A DNA stretch of 64,000 bases. Source: Pirellula sp. SH-Sr6A (GTDB lineage: Bacteria; Planctomycetota; Planctomycetia; Pirellulales; Pirellulaceae). The stretch is taken from NCBI RefSeq assembly GCF_001610875.1, contig NZ_CP011272.1, positions 4,879,988 through 4,943,987 of the forward strand, given 5' to 3'. Shown here in pieces: positions 13,571-19,792 of this stretch. The position numbers and the translations under genes are program-made. Below the pieces are notes generated by a model, which ran no database searches, was not told the origin of the DNA, and was given only the letters and a program-made list of their open reading frames with translations. Numbering within the stretch: the first letter of the stretch is position 1; each line of letters starts with the position of its first letter.

Positions 13571-14652
13571 TGCGTTTCGTCGAAGCATGTCTTGCAGAAC
13601 TCTGCTGCAATACCGATAAGCCTTCGAAGCGACTCATAATGCCTAGCACCCTCATCGGTTGATAACGATGGCAATTCAAGCTCTTCTAAAAAGGTTCCAA
13701 ATCGAATCATCTTCTCTCGATCTGGCTTCATTTCTTCTATTCTTTTTGCTTGCTCGGCTGCTTCGATGGCGTCAAGTCGCTCTTGCTCTTTTCTCTCTTC
13801 TTCCTCCCATAATCGTTGCTTGATGGCTCGATCTGCCTCTTCTCGTTCCCACTGCTCTCGATCTAGCCGATCCTTCTCAGCTTGAATCGCCGCCCGTTCA
13901 GCTTCGAGCTTTTCGCGTTCAATACGCTGCGCCTCTTCGATCTTGGCTCGCTCTTCTGCAAGTCGCTGCCGTTCTATAGCTTGCTCGGCTTCGATACGTT
14001 CCCGCTCGATCCGTGCAGCCTCATCGGCCTCTTTCCGTTGCCGATCTAGTTCGGCGCGTTCTGTGGCTAGGCGTTCTTCTTCAATCCGCATAGCCTCGCG
14101 TCGTTCAGCTTCTTCCTTGGCCTTCCTCTCTGCCTCTTGCTGCTCAAGACGCTTTGCTTCTTCCCAGGCCTGCTTTGCGGCTGCAAAATGACTATCAAAC
14201 TCCTCGTCGCTCCAGTCAGAGACAACCATTGGATTGATTCGCGAATTGACGGATGCCAATAGCTCTAAACGAGCGTCGATTTTCTTTCGCTTAGCTTCTT
14301 CCGCTTCCCGCTTAACCCGTTCTTTCTCTTCGTCCACTCGTGATTTCTCGGCCTTCAATGGCTCTTCTATTTCTTCGAGGCGTTTCGTGAGTCGCTTTGC
14401 TTCAGCGTCAACTCTTCGACCGTACTCAAGTGCATCCTCTTTCAGCTCCTTGCGGCACTTCTCGACATCAGTCCGAAGAGTTCGGCACACGGCGATTGCC
14501 TTTGTGCATCGCTCATAGTCCTTGCTGTCGAGGATCTTTATCCCTGTGAACTCGGCTCGGATTTCGTCAATCTTTGCATCCGATACGCGATACAAAACCG
14601 GAACAGACCCACTGACTATCAACTCTTGTTTTGTTTCAACTACAGTAGCCAT
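13567..14652 (-). CDS. Long coiled-coil protein of the recombination module
   Basis: The 361-residue protein begins with about 80 residues of compact sequence (VLYRVSDAKIDEIRAEFTGI, KDYERCTKAIAVCR) that match the N-terminus of phage proteins of the DUF1351 kind. From about residue 80 to 310 it is almost pure coiled coil, rich in Glu, Arg, Ala and Lys (EAERKAKEEAERREAMRIEE). The end is a short globular segment. DUF1351-like proteins sit beside RecT or Erf recombinases in phages; here recT is two genes upstream. A scaffold role in recombination or replication is inferred. The start follows AAAGGTGAT. Confidence 0.7.
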   Translation of the reverse strand: MATVVETKQELIVSGSVPVLYRVSDAKIDEIRAEFTGIKILDSKDYERCTKAIAVCRTLRTDVEKCRKELKEDALEYGRRVDAEAKRLTKRLEEIEEPLKAEKSRVDEEKERVKREAEEAKRKKIDARLELLASVNSRINPMVVSDWSDEEFDSHFAAAKQAWEEAKRLEQQEAERKAKEEAERREAMRIEEERLATERAELDRQRKEADEAARIERERIEAEQAIERQRLAEERAKIEEAQRIEREKLEAERAAIQAEKDRLDREQWEREEADRAIKQRLWEEEERKEQERLDAIEAAEQAKRIEEMKPDREKMIRFGTFLEELELPSLSTDEGARHYESLRRLIGIAAEFCKTCFDETQ

Positions 14653-14680
14653 AAATCACCTTTAGGTAAGAAAATTAAAT

Positions 14681-14715
14681 GCCGGTGCACGTCCACGTTC
14701 CAAGACGCCACCGGC
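14681..14715 (-). terminator. Long-loop hairpin, possible terminator or attenuator
   Basis: GCCGGTG and CACCGGC (7-bp stem, 21-base loop) lie within the 158-base gap between the 14811 gene and the coiled-coil gene. In the minus direction the hairpin is followed by ATTTAATTTTCTT. It may attenuate transcription before the coiled-coil gene. The rest of the gap (14716-14810) has a possible 23-codon frame from a TTG overlapping the upstream stop, and nothing else certain. Confidence 0.4.
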
Positions 14716-14810
14716 TGCACCGATTGGGCGAGTGAAGCAACCCGGCTCAAGTGCGCACCAGACCATTCAGGGTGTTCAGCTCCACCACCCAAGGCAGCCC
14801 AGCCTTTGTC

Positions 14811-15044
14811 TCAGTCAAATAAAGTCCCTTGCATCGGTTTCGCTGTGACAGCAACACTGATGTTGCCGCCTACCTCGACTAGCTTGCCGCTGTCGATTAA
14901 CGATTGCAGTTCACGTCGCCAATGCTCAGCACTAGCACGCGGCCATGCTGCACCGCTTTCGCCTAGCATGGCTAGTTCTCCAGCAAGCTCGTAAATGCTC
15001 GACGGCTGTGCACCGCGAACGAATTGGAGGAGGTCGTCGGTCAT
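14811..15044 (-). CDS. Small HTH-like phage protein
   Basis: Seventy-seven residues, MTDDLLQFVRGAQPSSIYEL at the start. The pattern DLLQFVRGAQPSSIYELAGE then HWRRELQSLIDSGKLVEVGG and ISVAV looks like a small winged helix: two helices, a recognition helix and a beta hairpin. DNA binding is plausible. It overlaps the upstream gene by a single base. Confidence 0.65.
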   Translation of the reverse strand: MTDDLLQFVRGAQPSSIYELAGELAMLGESGAAWPRASAEHWRRELQSLIDSGKLVEVGGNISVAVTAKPMQGTLFD

Positions 15045-15442
15045 TAAAAAGGAACCTCGACGTCTGCCATTATGCGATCTCTGATGTACCGCAGAAACCG
15101 AACCTCTTCCGTCGTGATTTCTTCGATTCCCCTTCCAAGAGCACCGTCGTAAATCACTTTTTCGTCAGTGCCGGTATTGTGGTGCGTCAGAAGATGTGAC
15201 TCGATTATCATGCTGATGCAGGAAAGCCTTGAGTTGAGTCGAACTCTCTCCTTATCCGCCTTTGTACGCAACTGGTCTAGCAATTCATCCTGACGCTTGA
15301 CCTTTGACTCGCACAGCGATAAGTTGCGAATTGCGATGTCGAAATCGTTTGCGAGCTGCTGGTACTTATCAGCCCATTCATCGCAAATCTTTTCTTTTGC
15401 GTCCAACATCACCTGGAGTTGTTGTTTCGTCGGTGTCTTCAT
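15044..15442 (-). CDS. Helical phage protein next to recT
   Basis: One hundred and thirty-two residues from ATG at 15442 (MKTPTKQQLQVMLDAKEKIC). The first 75 residues are coiled coil (IRNLSLCESKVKRQDELLDQ). An earlier in-frame start would lie inside recT. No known domain. Its place after recT suggests an accessory part of the recombination module. Confidence 0.6.
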   Translation of the reverse strand: MKTPTKQQLQVMLDAKEKICDEWADKYQQLANDFDIAIRNLSLCESKVKRQDELLDQLRTKADKERVRLNSRLSCISMIIESHLLTHHNTGTDEKVIYDGALGRGIEEITTEEVRFLRYIRDRIMADVEVPF

Positions 15443-15444
15443 GA

Positions 15445-16236
15445 TTACTCTGTGTCTCCCGTTTCGTTCGCACCAATCAGCGGCATAGCAGCCTTGGAGA
15501 GCCTCTGCGTGACCGCCACGCTCACCGCATCGATAATCCTGTCGTCGTCTCGCTCCATAGCGTCCGCTTGCTCTGGAGACAAAGGCAGCCACTTGGAAGC
15601 CCGACGATAAACGGTCTTCTTCGCCATCTCGGTATAGTGGTCTTTCCACGGTCCCGAATTTCCTGACCTCGACTTCGCCTTTATCGCGTCGATTTCCGAT
15701 GCCGTCATGACTTCGTGCTTCTCGATTCCGTCAGCCATCGTTACCACGCAATAGGCAGCTCGAAAATGTCCCTTGTGTTCCGGCTTATTTGCGTCGTCTC
15801 GGAACTCCCAAGGAATATGCTGGCAAACAGTCCCTAGCGAATAAACAAAGATGTCACCCTCAAAAACAACATCGGCATGGATCTTCTTGACCCATCCGCT
15901 TCGATACGCGAGAGTCACTAAACCCTTGTAATCCAAGACCAGCGTGCACTCAGTCCCGTAAGGAATGAGGTGCGCGTGGCGTCCGTCTGGCTCCAGTCCC
16001 CAAGAGGACAAATCCAAAAGGCAACGCATGAAGCTTTCTGGCGTGCAATCGGCTAGCTTCGGAGTTCGGGACACTGCGTTGAGTGCAATACGCATCACTC
16101 GCTCCGGTGCCATGTGCTTGGGTGCAACGCTGGCTATCTGCGTCTTCAACGCGTCGCTCTTTAGCCAGTCCTTAATTCCGTTCGGCTTCTTTGCAATCGC
16201 CGTTTCCGGCTTCGCTTCTTTCGTTGCTTCACTCAC
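15445..16236 (-). CDS. recT: RecT single-strand annealing protein
   Basis: The 263-residue protein is a RecT-family annealing protein. The family anneals complementary single strands during phage recombination and works with an exonuclease. Family landmarks present are APERVMRIALNAVSRTPKLA, CLLDLSSWGLEPDGRHAHLI, TLVLDYKGLVTLAYRSG and EMAKKTVYRRASKWLPLSPE. The length is normal. The gene upstream, overlapping by eight bases, encodes a RecE-like nuclease, so the pair is a RecET-type system. Confidence 0.93.
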   Translation of the reverse strand: MSEATKEAKPETAIAKKPNGIKDWLKSDALKTQIASVAPKHMAPERVMRIALNAVSRTPKLADCTPESFMRCLLDLSSWGLEPDGRHAHLIPYGTECTLVLDYKGLVTLAYRSGWVKKIHADVVFEGDIFVYSLGTVCQHIPWEFRDDANKPEHKGHFRAAYCVVTMADGIEKHEVMTASEIDAIKAKSRSGNSGPWKDHYTEMAKKTVYRRASKWLPLSPEQADAMERDDDRIIDAVSVAVTQRLSKAAMPLIGANETGDTE

Positions 16237-17059
16237 TTACTTGCTCTCCTTCGTATTGATAAATCCCACTCTGATACCAACGTGGCAACGACAACGTGTT
16301 GATGCCCTTGGAAAACTCTGGTGACCAGTCGTCGTTTGCGAGTCGTACTCGATACTCTGCAATCAACGTCTCCAGTTCTTGCTCTCCCTTTTCGATTGCA
16401 TCGAAATCCAGCTCGTAGATTGCCGATTCAAATGGTGCAGAAGTCTCAACAACGACGAACAGGAATCGGAAGTACTCGCCATACTTCTCCTGCAATGCGT
16501 GGCGATAGAACGCCGCTTGCCGATGGTAGCCATACTCCGCGACAGACTTGGAGAAAGCTGCTGGGCTGGCACCCTTTGCGGTCTTGATGTCGAAGCAAAG
16601 ACGAGATCCAACATGCACCATGTCCGGCTTGCATCGGCAATCATAGTTTGCGAAAGTAAAGTCGATTCGCTCTTCTATGACCGACTCGGTAATTAGCTTT
16701 GCGAATAACTTAAAGTCTTGGTGCCATAGAATAGAACTCGCACAAAGCGACGCAAGCTGTGCATCTGCTTCGGTAACCAATTCCTTGCCAATCGCCAACT
16801 CCTGCGACTGAGCCCACGCTGCTTTTCCTTCCTTCGTTCGCCTGTCAACCTTCGGTGCAATGTAGTACCGATTAGGAATCTCCTCCGGCTCCAGAACAAG
16901 CGTATGCAGATAGCTACCAAATCGCATTGCGTCCGTTGGCTCTTCCGCCTCTCCGAGTATGTACCGCTGGTAAAACAGCCTTGGCGACCTCTTCAATAGC
17001 GACATCATCGAGTTGCTAATGCGGCTCGTGTCCGCATGGTATTCAGCATCGCTTTTCAT
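16229..17059 (-). CDS. RecE-like PD-(D/E)XK exonuclease
   Basis: The 276-residue protein from ATG at 17059 fits phage RecE-type (YqaJ/DUF3799) nucleases. It starts with YHADTSRISNSMMSLLKRSP, contains GSYLHTLVLEPEE, and has the nuclease core CRCKPDMVHVGSRLCFDIKT (Asp and DxK of the PD-(D/E)XK fold) followed by the helix YHRQAAFYRHAL, which corresponds to the QxxxY/Q element. It should degrade double-stranded ends to give single strands for RecT, whose gene it overlaps. The start overlaps the preceding stop as ATGA. Confidence 0.88.
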   Translation of the reverse strand: MKSDAEYHADTSRISNSMMSLLKRSPRLFYQRYILGEAEEPTDAMRFGSYLHTLVLEPEEIPNRYYIAPKVDRRTKEGKAAWAQSQELAIGKELVTEADAQLASLCASSILWHQDFKLFAKLITESVIEERIDFTFANYDCRCKPDMVHVGSRLCFDIKTAKGASPAAFSKSVAEYGYHRQAAFYRHALQEKYGEYFRFLFVVVETSAPFESAIYELDFDAIEKGEQELETLIAEYRVRLANDDWSPEFSKGINTLSLPRWYQSGIYQYEGEQVSE

Positions 17060-17286
17060 CTCACTGCTTTCTTTCTCAAAGGAAAACTCGTGCACCCAAT
17101 TAACTCTTGCGTTAAATCGTCGTAGGAGCGACCGCCCCCAACAGTCCCGTCTTTGTTTCGCTCGGACTCGACGCCGCTTTCGGAAACGATGACAAGCTTG
17201 CGTAGGTACGGGTCGTATCGCTCGACGTACCAGACAGCTCCGTCGCGAGCGACCCAGAACTCGGTGGGGAATGGTCGGATTGTCAT
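17056..17286 (-). CDS. Small phage protein, unknown
   Basis: Seventy-six residues from ATG at 17286 (MTIRPFPTEFWVARDGAVWY). It has a beta-rich N-terminal half (WYVERYDPYLRKLVIVSESG) and a basic ending PLRKKAVR. ATGA overlaps at both ends place it firmly in the operon between the zinc/HTH pair and the RecE-like nuclease. Family unrecognised. Confidence 0.65.
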   Translation of the reverse strand: MTIRPFPTEFWVARDGAVWYVERYDPYLRKLVIVSESGVESERNKDGTVGGGRSYDDLTQELIGCTSFPLRKKAVR

Positions 17287-17606
17287 ACTCTGAACCGTCC
17301 TTTCCTCACGAAGTTTGTCTTCGCTCGGCAAATGCACCCTTTGCACTCGCCGAATTCAATAGTCTTCTTGTCCGCCAAACAGCCGCATTCAGTGCATCGC
17401 TGCACGTCTTTCGGCTCCCGCTTCTCGTTGTTCTTAGGCTTCTTCTCCGACTCAATGCGGAGCTGCCGTTGCACCTTGATAATTTCAAACGCTGGAAAAT
17501 CCATCTCCGCTATTTGCTTTGCCGTTGCACCTTGCCGCAGCAAACTGCGAATCTGCGGCATGCGGTCCTTTGCGTTCGTGTACGGCTTGACTTTCTTAAA
17601 CGTCAT
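17283..17606 (-). CDS. HTH plus zinc-ribbon regulator, tandem copy A
   Basis: The 107-residue protein starts MTFKKVKPYTNAKDRMPQIR. Residues 16-45 (IRSLLRQGATAKQIAEMDFP) resemble a homeodomain-like HTH as used by resolvases and small regulators. The C-terminal half has CTECGC and CKGCICR, a likely zinc site. The following gene has the same architecture, so the two are tandem duplicates. A transcription regulator is the likely role; targets are unknown. Confidence 0.7.
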   Translation of the reverse strand: MTFKKVKPYTNAKDRMPQIRSLLRQGATAKQIAEMDFPAFEIIKVQRQLRIESEKKPKNNEKREPKDVQRCTECGCLADKKTIEFGECKGCICRAKTNFVRKGRFRV

Positions 17607-17884
17607 CAGCTAGCCATTCCTTTCCGTTCTCGCTCTGCTTCCGCGCGCATCGAACAAGCACGGCACACTCCACCACGGAGTCCGTTCTCATAGCACTTGT
17701 GTCGACATGTCTTGCAGCGAACTATCTGCGTGCGAACACTTGGCAATGCGGTCCTAATCTCGCATCGCTCAATCGCTTCACTGACTGCATCAAGCGGAAA
17801 TCCCATCGACCATAATTCACGCTGGCTTTTCCCCTGCATGAACAGCATGCGAATCTTCTTAACTATCCCTGCTTCTGCTCTCAT
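17606..17884 (-). CDS. HTH plus zinc-binding regulator, tandem copy B
   Basis: Ninety-two residues from ATG at 17884. The first half (KKIRMLFMQGKSQRELWSMG) aligns with the HTH of the downstream neighbour, and CKTCRHKC followed by CRACSMR corresponds to its zinc cluster. Sequence identity is modest, so the duplication is old or the two have diverged under selection. Its TGA overlaps the ATG of copy A by one base. Confidence 0.7.
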   Translation of the reverse strand: MRAEAGIVKKIRMLFMQGKSQRELWSMGFPLDAVSEAIERCEIRTALPSVRTQIVRCKTCRHKCYENGLRGGVCRACSMRAEAERERKGMAS

Positions 17885-18231
17885 CGGAACCGCGTCTCCA
17901 TACACTCCAACGACTTGATTGACTCGTGCCAGTACATGAAGCAATCGAAGTCCGATTCCCACACCATCACTTCGCAGTTTCCAAAGAACTCGTGAGCAAG
18001 AGACCTGCTAATGTCGCTAATGTGGATTGCAACGGAGTTCTCTCGTGAATGATGCGAGTGTCGTTCTAATTGAAAGAATCGCTCCACGCTTTCGCTGTAG
18101 TGCGTCTCCTTCCTCTTGACGAGCTTCCCGCTTGAATCGAGATAGACAACCTCAGGCATCAGTCCGAATATCCGTGTGACACGCGCACCGATATAAAGCA
18201 ACTCCGGTGGAGTCTTATTGAACCAACCCAT
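17881..18231 (-). CDS. Phage protein, unknown
   Basis: One hundred and sixteen residues from ATG at 18231 (MGWFNKTPPELLYIGARVTR). It overlaps csrA by 17 bases upstream and copy B of the HTH/zinc pair by ATGA downstream. Contains RHSHHSRENSVAIHISD and a hydrophobic-aromatic part DFDCFMYWHES. No domain is recognised. Confidence 0.65.
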   Translation of the reverse strand: MGWFNKTPPELLYIGARVTRIFGLMPEVVYLDSSGKLVKRKETHYSESVERFFQLERHSHHSRENSVAIHISDISRSLAHEFFGNCEVMVWESDFDCFMYWHESIKSLECMETRFR

Positions 18232-18406
18232 TCGCAAGCTCCTTTGCTTTCTGTTGACGCTCGAATACTTCTTGACGCAAGATGGTGACTTCCCTCGGTG
18301 CCTCGACAGCAAGCCGTACCTTGCCGTTCCGCGCCGCAACAAGTGTTACAACAATGTCGTCACCAATCAAAATCCGTTCATTTAACTTCCGTTCCAAAAT
18401 CAACAT
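18215..18406 (-). CDS. csrA: CsrA-family RNA-binding regulator
   Basis: The 63-residue protein is a CsrA. It begins MLILERKLNERILIGDDIVV and contains KVRLAVEAPREVTILRQEV, with Arg6 and the RNA-binding Arg44 and Glu46 in their usual places. CsrA dimers bind GGA motifs in mRNA leaders and block or alter translation. The start follows a strong AAGGAG, itself a GGA-containing leader, so self-control is possible. It lies in the early part of the prophage operon, downstream of a tRNA-like element and a pentamer array. A phage copy could reprogramme host translation or time phage genes. Confidence 0.92.
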   Translation of the reverse strand: MLILERKLNERILIGDDIVVTLVAARNGKVRLAVEAPREVTILRQEVFERQQKAKELANGLVQ

Positions 18407-18446
18407 CCGTAGCTCCTTGCTAAAAAGAATCCTAAACCGACCCAAA

Positions 18447-18517
18447 GCCCAACATCGGGAATCGAACCCGACTACAGACCACGCCCAATAATCTGTAGCC
18501 ACGCCAATGGTGTTGGT
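18447..18517 (-). tRNA. tRNA-like element, 71 nt, long hairpin in place of anticodon arm
   Basis: On the minus strand ACCAACA pairs with TGTTGGG (6 of 7 pairs), and the T-arm TCGGG, TTCGATT, CCCGA is perfect. A miniature D-arm (CCA, TTGGCG, TGG) follows the acceptor. Instead of a normal anticodon arm there is a 7-bp stem CTACAGA/TCTGTAG with a 13-base loop, directly abutting the T-arm with no variable loop. No anticodon can be assigned. It lies between csrA and the pentamer array and has no competing coding frame. Confidence 0.55.
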
Positions 18518-18520
18518 GGA

Positions 18521-18580
18521 TAACCTCGCCATGCCCTACCATGCCCAGCCAAGCCGGACCCAACCACGCCGCACCGAACC
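18521..18580 (-). repeat. Twelve-unit degenerate pentamer array (GGYNN)
   Basis: Read on the minus strand the 60 bases divide without exception into twelve pentamers, each starting GGT or GGC with two variable bases (GGTTC, GGTGC, GGCGT, GGTTG and so on). The phase is perfect from end to end. It lies in the gap between the winged-helix gene (18585) and the tRNA-like element. Similar GG-phased noncoding arrays occur in some phage genomes as far as I recall, but their function is unknown to me. Confidence 0.8.
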
Positions 18581-18584
18581 GCGA

Positions 18585-18896
18585 CTACTTCGCTACCACT
18601 TCGTACACGCTGGCTTTGCTTCCAGTCTGTTTGCATGCACGAACGCCAACGACACGGATGAAACCATGCCGCTCTATTTCTTTCGCTCTCTTGCGTATCG
18701 ACTGTGCTAGATGCGGGTCGCTCGTCACAAACGCAGCAACCTCATTCGCAGTCGCTTGACCAAGCTGCGTGAGCGCCTCAACGAACTGCAAACGCAATCC
18801 ACGCAGACGCGGTGAAAGCTCTTCGGCTGCTATGTGCGATGTCTCCGGATCGGAGCGACGCGCATCCCAATCGAAAAGATCCAATGCAGTTTCCAT
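18585..18896 (-). CDS. Winged-helix phage early protein
   Basis: The 103-residue protein contains RRSDPETSHIAAEELSP, a common start in small phage early proteins, and then a winged-helix region: LRLQFVEALTQLGQATANEV, SIRKRAKEIERHGFIRVVG, ending in a beta hairpin (KASVYEVVAK). This should bind DNA. It is among the first genes after the early promoter, so a role in early gene control is likely. Confidence 0.75.
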   Translation of the reverse strand: METALDLFDWDARRSDPETSHIAAEELSPRLRGLRLQFVEALTQLGQATANEVAAFVTSDPHLAQSIRKRAKEIERHGFIRVVGVRACKQTGSKASVYEVVAK

Positions 18897-18923
18897 AGCC
18901 AGCCCTCCATAGCTGATGACCGA

Positions 18924-19124
18924 CTACAGACTCGCATCAACGACGCTAGGCAATGCAGGCTTCGGAATCGGAGCCCATGCCGTGTAGATGTCGCCAAAGT
19001 TCTCTTGCACGCATCCACCAAGCTCAACAACAACCTTCTCTTGGTCGTCGAGAACCTGGACCGCGTGCACGAACTCCAACCAAGGAAGACCTTCGCTCGT
19101 GAATCGCCATTCCACAGAAGCCAT
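18924..19124 (-). CDS. Small early phage protein
   Basis: Sixty-six residues from ATG at 19124 (MASVEWRFTSEGLPWLEFVH), preceded by GGAGGTG. The sequence is beta-rich (QVLDDQEKVVVELGGCVQE) with a proline-rich end. It is the first gene behind the control region at 19,171-19,288. Function unknown. Confidence 0.6.
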   Translation of the reverse strand: MASVEWRFTSEGLPWLEFVHAVQVLDDQEKVVVELGGCVQENFGDIYTAWAPIPKPALPSVVDASL

Positions 19125-19170
19125 ATACACCTCCATTGCGGGCATCCATTGCCATCACCGGCATGCCCAA

Positions 19171-19204
19171 AAGTCGTGATTCGACTTGGTTGGCAGAACG
19201 CCAA
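19171..19204. promoter_or_regulatory. Two adjacent inverted repeats, candidate operators
   Basis: AAGTCG and CGACTT with a five-base spacer (19,171-19,187) are followed by TTGGC and GCCAA with a five-base spacer (19,190-19,204). A wider pair, TGGTTGG and CCAACCA, encloses the second. They lie between the early promoter and the first early gene, the place expected for repressor sites. Confidence 0.45.
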
Positions 19205-19260
19205 AGAAGTCGTGTTGATTACCAACCAGGCTCGCTTCTCACGGCTAACCTGATTTGCTT

Positions 19261-19288
19261 ACTGTACCAAATGGAGGTTCAGGTGCAA
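19261..19288 (-). promoter_or_regulatory. Probable early promoter of the prophage
   Basis: On the minus strand TTGCAC (-35) and TACAGT (-10) are 16 bases apart; each matches four of six consensus positions. The promoter is just downstream of the excisionase-like gene and upstream of the early genes and the inverted repeats. Strength is uncertain. Confidence 0.4.
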
Positions 19289-19297
19289 TAGAGATTG

Positions 19298-19516
19298 CTA
19301 AGAATTTTTTGGAGGTTTTCCAGGACCGCGTTTTTCCCTGTTGTATCGGTCGCATTCCGCGCGGGTGAAAAGCAAGGAAGTCCCTATCTTTCCGTAGGGC
19401 TGTAGTAGATTCCTCTTGCAGTAGGTGCGCACCGTGTCCTCGGCAACGTGCAGGTAAATAGCTGCCTCTTTCGTGGTGAAAAATTCGTCGTTTTGTCCTT
19501 TGATGGTCATTATCAT
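19298..19516 (-). CDS. Excisionase-like HTH protein
   Basis: Seventy-two residues from ATG at 19516. Residues 14-50 form an HTH_17/excisionase-type motif: FFTTKEAAIYLHVAEDTVRT, YCKRNLLQPYGKIG, then TSLLFTRAECDRY, with a basic Pro-rich tail. Proteins of this kind bend DNA at att sites or repress nearby promoters. It is the gene nearest the tRNA-Ser integration site, 150 bases away, which supports an excisionase or directionality-factor role. The longer open frame that continues through the tRNA is not coding. Confidence 0.75.
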   Translation of the reverse strand: MIMTIKGQNDEFFTTKEAAIYLHVAEDTVRTYCKRNLLQPYGKIGTSLLFTRAECDRYNREKRGPGKPPKNS

Positions 19517-19663
19517 GGTCTCGCTATTGTATTCAGTGGCGGTCCAATTACAACGGAAAAGAATCCCGCGACGGGTGAGAACTGATTCCAACACGAGAAC
19601 CAATACCGTCACGGGAAAAAACCAGCCTCTGCCATCGCAAACGCGAACAGCTTTAGCGGGTAA

Positions 19664-19745
19664 CGGAGGACAAGGGATTCGAACCCTCAACCGGTTTCCC
19701 GGCGCCTGATTTCGAATCAGGTTCCTAACCATTCGGCTATCCTCC
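19664..19745 (-). tRNA. tRNA-Ser(CGA), probable integration site
   Basis: The minus strand folds as a complete class II tRNA: acceptor GGAGGAT/GTCCTCC with discriminator G, anticodon stem CCTGA/TCAGG with loop TTCGAAA (anticodon CGA at 19,712-19,714), a long variable arm (CCGG/CCGG) and T-arm GAGGG, TTCGAAT, CCCTT. The 3' CCA is not encoded. It reads UCG codons. The prophage adjoins its 3' end, so the gene's 3' half is the likely att core; the tRNA itself is intact. Confidence 0.93.
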
Positions 19746-19759
19746 ATCAGAGCGGGGGC

Positions 19760-19789
19760 ATTTTAGCCGAAAATCCCTTTATCTCGCAA
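19760..19789 (-). promoter_or_regulatory. Promoter of tRNA-Ser
   Basis: TTGCGA (-35) and TAAAAT (-10) on the minus strand are 18 bases apart, with the -10 fifteen bases ahead of the mature tRNA 5' end. It abuts the stop codon of the chelatase gene at 19,793. Confidence 0.5.
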
Positions 19790-19792
19790 TCC

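Larger units (their letters stand above)
1..19745. mobile_element. Prophage or phage-derived island, right end (left end outside window)
   Basis: All convincing genes from 1 to 19,516 read leftward in tightly overlapping runs and include phage functions: RecT, RecE-like nuclease, DnaB-like helicase, RusA-like resolvase, ThyX, DUF3310, tail fibre and an excisionase-like HTH protein. The run stops at a tRNA-Ser gene on the minus strand whose 3' end (19,664) faces the phage genes, the usual geometry of integration into a tRNA 3' half. Beyond the tRNA the gene content becomes planctomycete chromosomal. No integrase or structural packaging genes are in the window, so the other end lies to the left of base 1. 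The exact crossover point is not visible because the second att copy is outside; it is placed somewhere within the tRNA. Confidence 0.8.

Noticed and set aside
18830-19225. 131-codon minus frame overlapping the first early genes
   Set aside because: It covers two better frames with ribosome sites and recognisable composition; treated as a shadow.
19517-19747. Upstream extension of the excisionase-like frame through the tRNA
   Set aside because: The extension is translated tRNA-Ser sequence; the accepted start is ATG 19516.
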